Source: Chitinophaga varians (GTDB lineage: Bacteria > Bacteroidota > Bacteroidia > Chitinophagales > Chitinophagaceae). Taken from it: 64,000 nt of DNA. Location: assembly GCF_014529945.1 (NCBI RefSeq), contig NZ_JACVFB010000003.1:124001-188000 (forward strand). Reading direction: 5' to 3'. Under the pieces are notes generated by a model. It was not told where the DNA came from. It ran no database searches and was given only the letters and a program-made list of their open reading frames with translations. The position numbers and the translations under genes were made by a program. This document shows positions 35,732 to 43,637 of this stretch, piece by piece (within the stretch, counting starts at the first letter, position 1; each line of letters begins with the position of its first letter).

Positions 35732-36745
35732 ATGAAACGACATCAGGTGACTATCGTCGACATCGCCAAAGCGCTGCAGCTTTCCAAATCCACCGTCTCC
35801 CGGGCGCTGACGGGCCATCCCAGCGTAAAAGCCGATACCCGTCAGGCGGTACTGGAACTGGCAGAGAAAATGGACTACCAGCGGAACATGCTGGCCATCA
35901 GCCTCATTACGCGGAAAACCAATACCATCGGTATTATCGTTCCTGAATTCACCAGCTCCTACTTCCCCAACGTGACCATCGGCGCGCAGGAAGTGGCCAG
36001 CAAAGCGGGATACAACACCGTCATCTGCCAGTCCAACGAAAGCTATGAAACAGAAGTGGCCAATACGAAAGTGATGCTGGCCAATCAGGTAGATGGCATC
36101 CTTGTATCGCTCAGCAAAGAGACCCGGAATTTTGACCACCTGAAGATTTTCCAGCGGAAAGGTATTCCCATTGTTTTTTTCAATCGTGTATGCGACGATA
36201 TGGACGTGCCTAAAGTTATCGTGGATGATTTTGAAGGCGCTTTCAAAGCAGTGAGCCATCTGCTGGAAAGAGGCCGTAAAAGGATCGCGCACCTCTCCGG
36301 TCCCACCTCGCTGCGCATCAGCGAAAAGAGACTGAACGGCTACAAGGCAGCGCTGAAAAAATACAACGTGCCTTACGATGAAAGCCTCGTCATTCCTTAC
36401 GACCTCAACACCGACATGGTACATATCTACGTGACGCATCTGCTCAGCCTCCCCAAGCCACCAGACGCTATCTTCGCCATCAGCGACCCTACGGCCATCG
36501 AAATCATCCAGGTCATCAAAAAGAAAGGGCTCAGGGTACCGGAAGATATTGCCGTGGTAGGCTTCAGCAATGACTTCGCATCGGGACTGATACATCCGTC
36601 GCTCACGACGGTAGCGCAGCCGGTAAAAGAAATCGGCCGAACGGCCGCACAGTTGCTGATAGACCAGATCAACCGGGACCTGGCTGACTGGAAGAGCATT
36701 ATCCGGGTACTTAAAACCGAACTGATCGTCCGGGAGTCCAGCTGA
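35732..36745 (+). CDS. LacI/GalR-family transcriptional regulator
   Basis: A 337-residue regulator. The N-terminal helix-turn-helix is VTIVDIAKALQLSKSTVSRA followed by the hinge region (VKADTRQAVLELAEKMDYQR). From about residue 63 comes the periplasmic-binding-like sensor (NTIGIIVPEFTSSYFPNVTI, LVSLSKETRNFDHL, VDDFEGAFKAVSHLLERGRK, PDAIFAISDPTAIEI, DIAVVGFSND, LTTVAQPVKEIGRTAAQLLI). It is transcribed away from the SusC 2 operon and flanked on both sides by the same double palindrome, which is most simply its own binding site. The effector is probably a sugar released from the locus substrate. Confidence 0.96.
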   Translation: MKRHQVTIVDIAKALQLSKSTVSRALTGHPSVKADTRQAVLELAEKMDYQRNMLAISLITRKTNTIGIIVPEFTSSYFPNVTIGAQEVASKAGYNTVICQSNESYETEVANTKVMLANQVDGILVSLSKETRNFDHLKIFQRKGIPIVFFNRVCDDMDVPKVIVDDFEGAFKAVSHLLERGRKRIAHLSGPTSLRISEKRLNGYKAALKKYNVPYDESLVIPYDLNTDMVHIYVTHLLSLPKPPDAIFAISDPTAIEIIQVIKKKGLRVPEDIAVVGFSNDFASGLIHPSLTTVAQPVKEIGRTAAQLLIDQINRDLADWKSIIRVLKTELIVRESS

Positions 36746-36762
36746 CCTTAACTCCTTTCCGT

Positions 36763-36793
36763 GGGAACATTCCCGCGGAAAGGGAATGTTCCC
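36763..36793. promoter_or_regulatory. LacI-type double operator, site 3 (may also end the LacI message)
   Basis: GGGAACATTCCC (36763-36774), a 7-bp spacer and GGGAATGTTCCC (36782-36793). Here the inverted arms extend to 19 bp each (36756-36774 and 36782-36800) and are followed by AAAA, so the RNA would also fold strongly just after the LacI stop. It lies 98 bp upstream of the beta-helix gene start. Confidence 0.83.
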
Positions 36794-36890
36794 ACGGAAA
36801 AAACGTCGTGTATTTTTTGCGGGTATGCGGTGAGGAAAGAATCTTTGAAGTGATATGACCTTGTCAACTGCTCACGAAAATTATTCACGT

Positions 36891-38993
36891 ATGAAAAAGA
36901 TCAGTATGTTTTTTACCCTGTTGTTTGTTGGCGCCCTGTCCCTGCATGCGCAAACCATCCCTATGCCTGTCACACCACTGAATAACGGTACCGGCTATAT
37001 GGCCCATCCGGGATTTACCTGGGGCCCCGTGCCAGGCGCCGGTAGTTATGAGATCAAGGTTGTAGCTGATACCGGTTTTACCAACATCCTCACACAACGT
37101 GCAGGCCTGCCCGTTACCCGTTATGTGCCCCTGGACCCATTACCTGCCGGCAAACTTTACTGGCGGGTGAGGTCTGTCGATACCGCAGGAAACAGCAGCG
37201 GATGGTCCGCACGTTTCAGCTACACCGTGGCCACTCCCGCCAACGTATACACGGTGCCGGACAACAGTAACTATGCACAGGTGAAAGCTATACTGGATAC
37301 CGCCGTCAAACATACGCCGGCCATCGTGCAGTTTGCGGCCAACGGCCATTATGCCCTGGACCCCGGTACCGCCGGCAGCTTTATGTTCACTTACACCGGT
37401 ATCAACGACCTGATTATCGATGGCAACCAGGCGGCTATCACCGTGATGAACCATCCGGAAACCGGTTTTCTGAACTTCCGCAATTCCAACCGTATTACGG
37501 TGAAAGGTTTTACGGTCGACTGGGACCCGCTGCCTCACTCGCTCCTGGATGTGGTACAGGTAGATACCAGCAATCCGAATACGCTCAATATCCGCGCGAG
37601 GCTGCGTAGCGTAGCGGGACAAACGTCGCCCTACTACCCCGCCATCACCAATAATCCGTCGTTTACCACACACTGGTCATGGGCTTACCTGTTGGACCCC
37701 GCTCATCCCGGCGCCGTAAAACCCGGTATTGGCAATGCTTTCGGCCTCGTCCCCGGCGATGTTACGTATATCGCCGGTACCAATCCGGCGGAATATAATA
37801 TTGTGCATCCCGGCTCCACCTCCGGCAAATATTTCGCCCCCGGCGATATCCTGACCATCCTGTGCCGCACCAACATGGGCTCCTTTATCAGCACCACCAA
37901 CTGCACGGACCTCACCTTCAGCAACATCACCAACTACGCCAGCCCCATGGGCTGTTACTATGCTTTTGATGGTGGCGATATGAAAGTGCTCCATTGCCAT
38001 TCTGCCTTAAAAGACAATACCCGCTTTGTATCTGCCAACGCCGACGGTGTACACTGCCGCGGCAATACCATCGGTCCATGGGTAGAAAACTCTTCCTTCA
38101 CCGGCAATGGCGATGACGGCGTCGCCCTCTATAACAAAGGCATGGTGATCACCGCTAAAAACGCTGCCAACAGCCTCACCGTAAAGAGCGATTACATGAA
38201 CTTCAAAACAGGTGATCGCTTCGATATCTATATTCCGAAAACAGGCAATATCATCTCCCAAAACTTCACGGTCAACAGTGTACAACCCAACACCGGGCAA
38301 GGCACCTTTACGGTACTGTTCAGCCCCGCCATCGCTGACAGCAGCTATGCGGCCATTACAGACGTAAACCTGTCCGACCAGCAACAGAACGCACAATTGT
38401 ACAACAGCACACGACGCAATGAACAGTTTTATGTGTATAACAACACATTCACAGTCCGTGGCCGCGGCGTGATCCTGCGCTCCGCCAACGGAGCGGTAGA
38501 CAGCAACCGCCTGTACAATTGCTCGTCTCCCGCTGTAGCACTGTATAACGAAGCCGCACAATGGCTCAACGGCCTGTACAGCAGCCGGGTAAGTATCTTA
38601 CGTAACAACATCCGCGACTGCGCCTATGACAACCTCGGCATCGACGAAGGCGCTATCACCGTCAAATTCAGGAAGATCGTTTTACAGGGTAGCCGTTATA
38701 TAGACGCCATCGCACCCACGCGACCGCACAATGGCATACTGATCAACAATAATAAAGTGGAAAACTTTGCCCAGCACGGCATTACACTGTTCAATGCTAC
38801 CGGCAGTCAGGTAGGAAATAACATCTTCACCAGTAACGTCAGCGGATATATTCAGCCCGGCGCACATTACGGTATCTATCTTAATACAACGGACAGCTGC
38901 ACCATCAGCCGGAACAACTTCACCGGAGAAACACGCCCGTTGACAGCCGTGATACAACAGACCAATTCTACTAACGTGGTGGTAATACCATGA
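36891..38993 (+). CDS. Exported beta-helix glycan-active protein with N-terminal fibronectin-like domain
   Basis: A 700-residue protein read from MKKISMFFTLLFVGALSLHAQ; a frame-extending ATG at 36855 adds 12 residues ahead of the signal. Residues about 20-115 resemble a fibronectin III fold (GFTWGPVPGAGSYEIKVVAD, KLYWRVRSVDTAGNSSGWSA). The rest is a right-handed parallel beta-helix: INDLIIDGNQAAITVMNHPE, FRNSNRITVKGFTVDWDPLP, ANADGVHCRGNTIG, FTGNGDDGVALYNKG. The order DGN.../FTVDWD/ADGVH/GDDGV is reminiscent of GH110-like and pectate-lyase-like proteins, but I cannot assign a family. The upstream operator places it in the LacI regulon; it probably attacks the same glycan. Confidence 0.8.
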   Translation: MKKISMFFTLLFVGALSLHAQTIPMPVTPLNNGTGYMAHPGFTWGPVPGAGSYEIKVVADTGFTNILTQRAGLPVTRYVPLDPLPAGKLYWRVRSVDTAGNSSGWSARFSYTVATPANVYTVPDNSNYAQVKAILDTAVKHTPAIVQFAANGHYALDPGTAGSFMFTYTGINDLIIDGNQAAITVMNHPETGFLNFRNSNRITVKGFTVDWDPLPHSLLDVVQVDTSNPNTLNIRARLRSVAGQTSPYYPAITNNPSFTTHWSWAYLLDPAHPGAVKPGIGNAFGLVPGDVTYIAGTNPAEYNIVHPGSTSGKYFAPGDILTILCRTNMGSFISTTNCTDLTFSNITNYASPMGCYYAFDGGDMKVLHCHSALKDNTRFVSANADGVHCRGNTIGPWVENSSFTGNGDDGVALYNKGMVITAKNAANSLTVKSDYMNFKTGDRFDIYIPKTGNIISQNFTVNSVQPNTGQGTFTVLFSPAIADSSYAAITDVNLSDQQQNAQLYNSTRRNEQFYVYNNTFTVRGRGVILRSANGAVDSNRLYNCSSPAVALYNEAAQWLNGLYSSRVSILRNNIRDCAYDNLGIDEGAITVKFRKIVLQGSRYIDAIAPTRPHNGILINNNKVENFAQHGITLFNATGSQVGNNIFTSNVSGYIQPGAHYGIYLNTTDSCTISRNNFTGETRPLTAVIQQTNSTNVVVIP

Positions 38994-39051
38994 TCGGAAT
39001 GCCGCAGGGAGAGCCGGCATGGCGGCGCTGACGTTTTGATCAATGCGTTTG

Positions 39052-39179
39052 CCCACATTTAATCCCCGGGCTCACGCCCGGGGCTACGATGTTGTTCAAA
39101 CTTCCATTGGATACGTACCCCACGTAAAAGCCTGAATAAGATCTTAGTCCCGGGCGTGAGCCCGGGGTTCAAATGTGGG
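39052..39179. repeat. Paired REP-like element with inverted arms
   Basis: Two palindromes, CCCCGGGCtcacGCCCGGGG (39064-39083) and its inverse at 39148-39167, sit in 32-base inverted arms (39052-39083 and 39148-39179) that share CCCACATTT at their outer ends and differ at about three positions. The 64-bp centre is unrelated sequence. Degenerate GAATCCC-type repeats continue to about 39240. A third single palindrome is at 21610-21629. This fits REP/BIME-like dispersed elements; no transposase is near. Confidence 0.65.
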
Positions 39180-39277
39180 ATGAATCCCGCGGGCCAGGTA
39201 TGGAATGAATCTCCCGCATTCAAACATGGACGAATCCCCCCATCCAAATACAGCATTCAAAACATTGGGGTATTTTA

Positions 39278-39742
39278 TTACTTAGCACGTTGCCGTTGCA
39301 GGTAGTCATGCAACAATCCCGTCATATAAGTCCATCCTTCTTCGGTACGATCTGCATACGCTGACCATTTCAGGTCCATGTCATGTTCCAGCTGCAACAG
39401 GCAACCTGTGGCGGTGGGCGTTATGCGGATAGCGACCACGCTTTCCTCTCCCGGCTCCTGGTCTACGCCCCAGGTAAATACCAACAGCGAGGGCCGTTTT
39501 ACTTCCAGGTAGGCACCGATGTGGTTGAGGATATCGTTCCCTCTTTTCACCTGATAGCTGAAGCGGCCGCCGGGGCGTGGGTCGTTGGTGAGATTCAGGA
39601 TTTCCTCGTTGCGTACCAGGGGACCAAACATCCAGTGGCTGAGCATCTCCACGTCCAGCCAGGCATCGAAGATGGTTTCGGCCGGCTCGTCAAAAGTCTT
39701 TTCCACCTGAACAAAAACGCGTTTATCGGTTACTTTTTTCAT
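39278..39742 (-). CDS. SRPBCC/AHSA1-family protein
   Basis: A 154-residue START-like (Aha1 C-terminal-type) protein: VQVEKTFDEPAETIFDAWLD, VEMLSHWMFG, DPRPGGRFSYQVKRG and the C-terminal GWTYMTGLLHDYLQRQ are standard for the family. The fold forms a hydrophobic pocket; the ligand is unknown. It follows the ArsR gene by 10 bases. ArsR-AHSA1 gene pairs are common, with the regulator controlling the pair. Confidence 0.92.
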   Translation of the reverse strand: MKKVTDKRVFVQVEKTFDEPAETIFDAWLDVEMLSHWMFGPLVRNEEILNLTNDPRPGGRFSYQVKRGNDILNHIGAYLEVKRPSLLVFTWGVDQEPGEESVVAIRITPTATGCLLQLEHDMDLKWSAYADRTEEGWTYMTGLLHDYLQRQRAK

Positions 39743-39752
39743 ATGGTGAAGC

Positions 39753-40079
39753 TTATTTTTTACGGGTACGTTGTTTTTTCAGGAACTCATCCAAAGCGTC
39801 GAGGCTATCAGCCCAAAAATCTTTATACGTCTTCATCCATGCCTCTACTTCCTTTAATGGCTGAGGGTTGGCGATGCAATAACGCTCACGTCCCTCCTGT
39901 TTTATAATGACCATTCCACATTCGGTCAATACCTTCATATGCCGGGAAATTGCCGGGCGACTGATCTCGAACTGGTCCGCCACAGCGTTCAGGTTCATTT
40001 TTTTTCCGGCCAGCATGTGCAGGATAGCACGGCGTGTGGGATCAGCGATGGCATGAAAAACATCTCTTCTCGTCTCCAT
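39753..40079 (-). CDS. ArsR-family transcriptional regulator
   Basis: A 108-residue winged-helix repressor read from METRRDVFHAIADPTRRAIL; upstream in-frame codons to 40130 run through the operator region and are unlikely to be translated. The DNA-binding helix is LNAVADQFEISRPAISRHMK, then VLTECGMVIIKQEGRERYCI. The metal-binding CxC motif of classical ArsR proteins is missing, as usual for the AHSA1-linked branch. It is probably autoregulated through two palindromes directly upstream. Confidence 0.93.
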   Translation of the reverse strand: METRRDVFHAIADPTRRAILHMLAGKKMNLNAVADQFEISRPAISRHMKVLTECGMVIIKQEGRERYCIANPQPLKEVEAWMKTYKDFWADSLDALDEFLKKQRTRKK

Positions 40080-40084
40080 AACTT

Positions 40085-40131
40085 GTAACAATCTTGTTAC
40101 AAATTTAAAGGTAACAAGATTGTTACACAAA
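40085..40131 (-). promoter_or_regulatory. ArsR promoter with two palindromic operators
   Basis: GTAACAATCTTGTTAC (40085-40100) and GTAACAAGATTGTTAC (40111-40126) are palindromes that are reverse complements of each other. On the minus strand TAAATTTG (40100-40107) lies between them as -7 element, with TTTG (40128-40131) exactly 20 bp further upstream as -33. Binding at either palindrome would block the promoter. Confidence 0.8.
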
Positions 40132-40629
40132 TTTATTTTTCAGCCTTTCTTATGATGCCCTATGTTCCGTTTATAACCTACCGCATCTACCATGCCATCA
40201 GCTTATTGGGAGCGGAAAACGAAGGATCATCTTTATGCCGGAAAGCCGCCGGTGGAGGCACCCAAACCACGCGATAAAATGACTTAAATATTTAATGGGT
40301 ATTATTTTCAATACATATTAATTTCTTCCCCATAGTAAACGTATTGTTAATGATTACGTATTTGGCATAGAATATGCATATCTTTGCTTGACAAGAAGTT
40401 CGAGTTTTGAGTCACTAAAAAATGCCATCTTTTTATTGAGTTAACCTGCTTGTTATTACCATGAAACCTCTGTAAACCCCTTAAGAGCAAGGGATGGGCT
40501 AACTCCTGTTTTTATTTATCGTATCTAATCACTGTGCAAATTGCATGTAACTATCCATGCGATCAGGGCCGGTCATTGTCATGCAATTATCTAAAAATGG
40601 ATTTTTTAATCAATCAAAAACAATCACTT
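40132..40629 (+). other. Long intergenic region and leader of the polysaccharide operon
   Basis: About 500 bases between divergent transcription units. The first 150 bases hold only a 41-codon frame (40152-40277) without recognisable features. From 40300 the sequence is A+T rich; TATCTTTG (40379-40386) matches the -7 consensus TAnnTTTG and would give a leader of about 240 bases. A structured stretch in that leader is listed separately. Confidence 0.5.
40438..40515 (+). ncRNA. Candidate structured leader element ahead of the response regulator
   Basis: GAGTTA (40438-40443) can pair with TAACTC (40500-40505), and inside it CCCTT (40478-40482) pairs with AAGGG (40489-40493). CCAT/ATGG offers a further or competing helix. 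The outer stem is followed by CTGTTTTTATTT, as in a terminator. I do not recognise a known riboswitch class. It may be an attenuator or simply a terminator-like leader. Confidence 0.35.
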
Positions 40630-41016
40630 ATGTATAGTGTTCTCTTAGTGGAAGATGATGAATTTGTTTGCAAGGCAATTGAAATCATTTTAAGAAAACA
40701 GGATTATATCATCAGCATCGCCAGAAATGGACAGGATGCCATGCAGTATCTGCAAAAATCAAAATTTGACCTGGTTATTACCGACCTGATGTTACCATAC
40801 GCCAATGGTATGGAACTGGTCAGCAAAATGCGTAATGAACTTCATCTGGATGTTCCCATACTGGTTTTATCTGCTGTGACACACGAAAAAACCATCACGG
40901 AAGGCTTTGATATAGGCGTGGATGATTACCTGAAGAAACCGTTTAATCCTGCGGAACTGTCTTCAAGAGTAAAACGTCTGATTCAGCAAAAAGAAAAAAA
41001 CCATTTGATTCATTAG
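40630..41016 (+). CDS. Single-domain response regulator
   Basis: A 128-residue receiver protein read from MYSVLLVEDDEFVCKAIEII; in-frame ATGs at 40534 and 40597 only add non-homologous residues. The acidic pocket is E8/D9/D10, the phospho-acceptor Asp52 (LVITDLMLP), the Thr/Ser position is Ser in VLVLSA, and the Lys in DYLKKPFNP is present. There is no output domain. It is the first gene of an operon with a HEAT-repeat membrane protein, a glycosyltransferase and a TPR/outer-membrane protein, so it likely controls that machine by protein contact. No histidine kinase is nearby. Confidence 0.93.
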   Translation: MYSVLLVEDDEFVCKAIEIILRKQDYIISIARNGQDAMQYLQKSKFDLVITDLMLPYANGMELVSKMRNELHLDVPILVLSAVTHEKTITEGFDIGVDDYLKKPFNPAELSSRVKRLIQQKEKNHLIH

Positions 41017-41032
41017 TTATTAACTCCTCTTA

Positions 41033-42181
41033 ATGGATACCATTACATCGCTCCGCGAGTGGCTGGACGATCTCATCTATTATTTCGCCTACTTCCCGCT
41101 GGTGATACAGATAGCTATCATTGTCAGCGTGCTGGCTGTAACCGGTACTATCGTGGCCTATGTGTACATGATTCTTTTCCGGTGGCAGAAACAGCGACAG
41201 GCAAAAAAAGAAAGGCCGCTGCGTGAGCAGGTTAACGAACTATTGCTGGAACATATCATCTACAAATCAGTAGGTGACCCGGATGCACCCGTAGCATTGC
41301 CGCTGGAAGACTTTAAAGCGCTTCCCCTGCATAAAAAATGGGTGGCCGATGTACTGATCGACCAGTTGCTGGAATATCGTAATAACTTCACCGGCGATAT
41401 TCCGCGACTGCTCCGTCAGCTTTACCTCGACCTGGGACTGCACCACAAATCCGCTACCGTATTGAGGTCCGGCCATCGTAAAGCTATCATCAACGCCCTC
41501 GTGGAATTATCCGGCATGGGCGTACTGCTGGAAAAAGAACACGTACTGGCCCTCACACAGAGCCGCGACCGGTACATCCGTGAATCTGCGTGTTCTTACT
41601 GGGTACAGTGTTCTCCTGATGCACCTTTTGAATTTTTCAGTCACGTAAAAGAACCACTGCTGGCATGGGAACAGTTTGAATTATTCCGGATTATTTCTCT
41701 CCGGAAAGATATCCCCATGCCCTCTTTTGCCCAGTGGATCGATCCACAGTACCACCCCAGCGTCATCTCCCTGTGTCTCAAACTGGCGGCTTATTTCCAG
41801 CAGCCGGAAGCGATTCCTGCGATGATTAAAATGCTGGATACCCCGGATGAACAACTGCGGGCCCTCACGATCAACAACCTCGGTAAATTAATGGCATTGG
41901 AAGTTGAACCAATACTGGTGAAGATGTATCCCCAACAACCGGACAGTTGCAAACTGGAAATACTGAAAGCGCTGGGCCGTATCGGCTCTGGTGACTTCAT
42001 CGATTTCCTCCGGCAGGAACTGGAACAAACCGAAGATTTTCTATTGATGAAACATGCCGCACACTCCATTGTAGCCCATAAAGCACTTGCCAGTGGCCTG
42101 ATAGCCCGGTTACAGCAATCGCTCACCGGCACCCGGCAGCAAGTACTGCAACACAGTCTGAACCCCCTGATTAAATATTAA
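41033..42181 (+). CDS. HEAT-repeat membrane protein of the polysaccharide operon
   Basis: A 382-residue protein with one strong N-terminal membrane segment (YFPLVIQIAIIVSVLAVTGT) followed by a basic stretch (RWQKQRQAKKERPLREQ). The cytoplasmic part consists of helical repeats, clearest at about 245-370: SLCLKLAAYFQQPEAIPAMI, DEQLRALTINNLGKLMALEV and DSCKLEILKALGRIGSGDFI, i.e. HEAT-like. It lies 16 bases after the response regulator and 2 before the glycosyltransferase. A scaffold linking regulator and synthase is the simplest guess; no enzyme motif is seen. Confidence 0.82.
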   Translation: MDTITSLREWLDDLIYYFAYFPLVIQIAIIVSVLAVTGTIVAYVYMILFRWQKQRQAKKERPLREQVNELLLEHIIYKSVGDPDAPVALPLEDFKALPLHKKWVADVLIDQLLEYRNNFTGDIPRLLRQLYLDLGLHHKSATVLRSGHRKAIINALVELSGMGVLLEKEHVLALTQSRDRYIRESACSYWVQCSPDAPFEFFSHVKEPLLAWEQFELFRIISLRKDIPMPSFAQWIDPQYHPSVISLCLKLAAYFQQPEAIPAMIKMLDTPDEQLRALTINNLGKLMALEVEPILVKMYPQQPDSCKLEILKALGRIGSGDFIDFLRQELEQTEDFLLMKHAAHSIVAHKALASGLIARLQQSLTGTRQQVLQHSLNPLIKY

Positions 42182-42183
42182 TC

Positions 42184-43632
42184 ATGCACACTGCGATACT
42201 CAAACATATTACTGATTTTTACGAAAGCGCAATATTTGTCTATTGCGCCGGATTGTTCCTCTTTTACATTCTGCTGGCCGTCCTGTCACTCATCGCCATC
42301 CGCCGCAGTCTGTGGAAAAATAAAATAAGAGGCCAGCAAATGCTGGTAGCCTCCCCCCTGACGCCCGGCATATCGGTGATTGCGCCAGCCTACAACGAAG
42401 GCGTGACCATCATCTCCAATGTGCGGTCGCTGCTGGCGCTCAACTATCCCCGGTTTGAAGTAGTGATCGTCAACGATGGCAGTAAAGACGATACCCTGCA
42501 AAAACTAATCGACGAATTTGAACTGACAGAAGTCAACTTCGCTTACCGTCAGCAGATTCCCAGTCAGGCCGTGAAACGTTTCTTTAAGTCCACCAATCCG
42601 GCTTATTCCAAATTGCTGGTACTGGATAAAGTCAACGGCAAAAGCAAAGCTGACGCGGTGAACGCAGGTATTAACGCGTCTTCTTTCAATTATTTCCTGA
42701 ATACAGACGTGGATTGTATCCTGGCCCGCGACACCCTGCTGAAGCTCATCAAACCTTTCATGGATGATCCGCAAAGAGTGATTGCCACCGGCGCCCCTTT
42801 ACGTGCGGCCAACTCCTGCGATGTGGAAGCCGGCGTGATCACCCGCGTACGGGTACCCCGATCGTTGCTGCCACGCTTCCAGGAGATGGAATATATCCGT
42901 TCCTACCTGCTGGGAAAAATGGGCTGGACCTTCATCAACGCCGTTCCTAACGTATCCGGCGGCCTCGGTCTGTTCGATAAAGACATTGTGATCAAATCCG
43001 GCGGTTATGACCCCGGCTCGTTCGGCGAAGACATGGACATGGTAGTACGTATGTGCCGGTACATGTGCGAACAAGACTTGCCTTACCGCATCCACTACAT
43101 CCCGGAAACGCTTTGCTGGACAGAAGTACCCGCCACCTACAAAATATTTTTCCGGCAACGGGTACGCTGGGCCAGAGGCCTCGCGCAGATATTCGGCAAA
43201 CACAGAAAGGTATTATTCAACCCGAAATACAAAAAATTAGGGTTGATCATCTTCCCGTATAACTTTTTCTTTGAGCTCCTGGCGCCATTGATCGAGTTTG
43301 CCGGTATCATTTATTACATCTACATCATCGTGAACCATCTGATCAACTGGGATTATGCGATCATCCTCCTGGTGTTCATCTATACTTTTTCCATATTGAT
43401 CACTTCCCTTTCTATGTTGTGGGACCAGCTGATTTTCCGCTACTATCAAAGCTGGAAAGAAGTATGGCAGCTCTGTATCCTCGCCCTGGCAGAACCATTC
43501 ATCTATCATCCCACGGTGCTTTTCTGCGCCATCAGAGGATATTTCAATCAGCTTACCGGTAAAAAACATACCTGGGGAAATATGCAACGGCAAGGATTCA
43601 ATCAATCTCCAAACCTTCAAAAAACCATCTAA
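42184..43632 (+). CDS. Processive family 2 glycosyltransferase
   Basis: A 482-residue membrane synthase. One N-terminal helix (about 18-40) is followed by the GT-A domain: ISVIAPAYNEGVTIISNVRS, VIVNDGSKDDTL, the DxD motif in FLNTDVDCILARD (about 172-184), the acceptor-site SFGEDMDMVV and the QxxRW motif within FFRQRVRWARGLAQI. Three or more C-terminal helices (about 355-420) complete the PgaC/BcsA/NodC-like layout. QxxRW is the mark of processive synthases that polymerise and extrude a polysaccharide through the inner membrane. It is coupled to the HEAT gene (2-base gap) and the TPR/barrel gene (5-base gap). The sugar used is unknown. Confidence 0.93.
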   Translation: MHTAILKHITDFYESAIFVYCAGLFLFYILLAVLSLIAIRRSLWKNKIRGQQMLVASPLTPGISVIAPAYNEGVTIISNVRSLLALNYPRFEVVIVNDGSKDDTLQKLIDEFELTEVNFAYRQQIPSQAVKRFFKSTNPAYSKLLVLDKVNGKSKADAVNAGINASSFNYFLNTDVDCILARDTLLKLIKPFMDDPQRVIATGAPLRAANSCDVEAGVITRVRVPRSLLPRFQEMEYIRSYLLGKMGWTFINAVPNVSGGLGLFDKDIVIKSGGYDPGSFGEDMDMVVRMCRYMCEQDLPYRIHYIPETLCWTEVPATYKIFFRQRVRWARGLAQIFGKHRKVLFNPKYKKLGLIIFPYNFFFELLAPLIEFAGIIYYIYIIVNHLINWDYAIILLVFIYTFSILITSLSMLWDQLIFRYYQSWKEVWQLCILALAEPFIYHPTVLFCAIRGYFNQLTGKKHTWGNMQRQGFNQSPNLQKTI

Positions 43633-43637
43633 AGATC

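Noticed and set aside
35696..36595. 299-codon minus-strand frame across the LacI gene
   Set aside because: Opposes a textbook LacI protein, has no recognisable domain and runs into the operator.
40152..40277. 41-codon plus-strand frame beginning MMPYVPFITYR
   Set aside because: No signal, motif or promoter; composition unremarkable. Could be chance.
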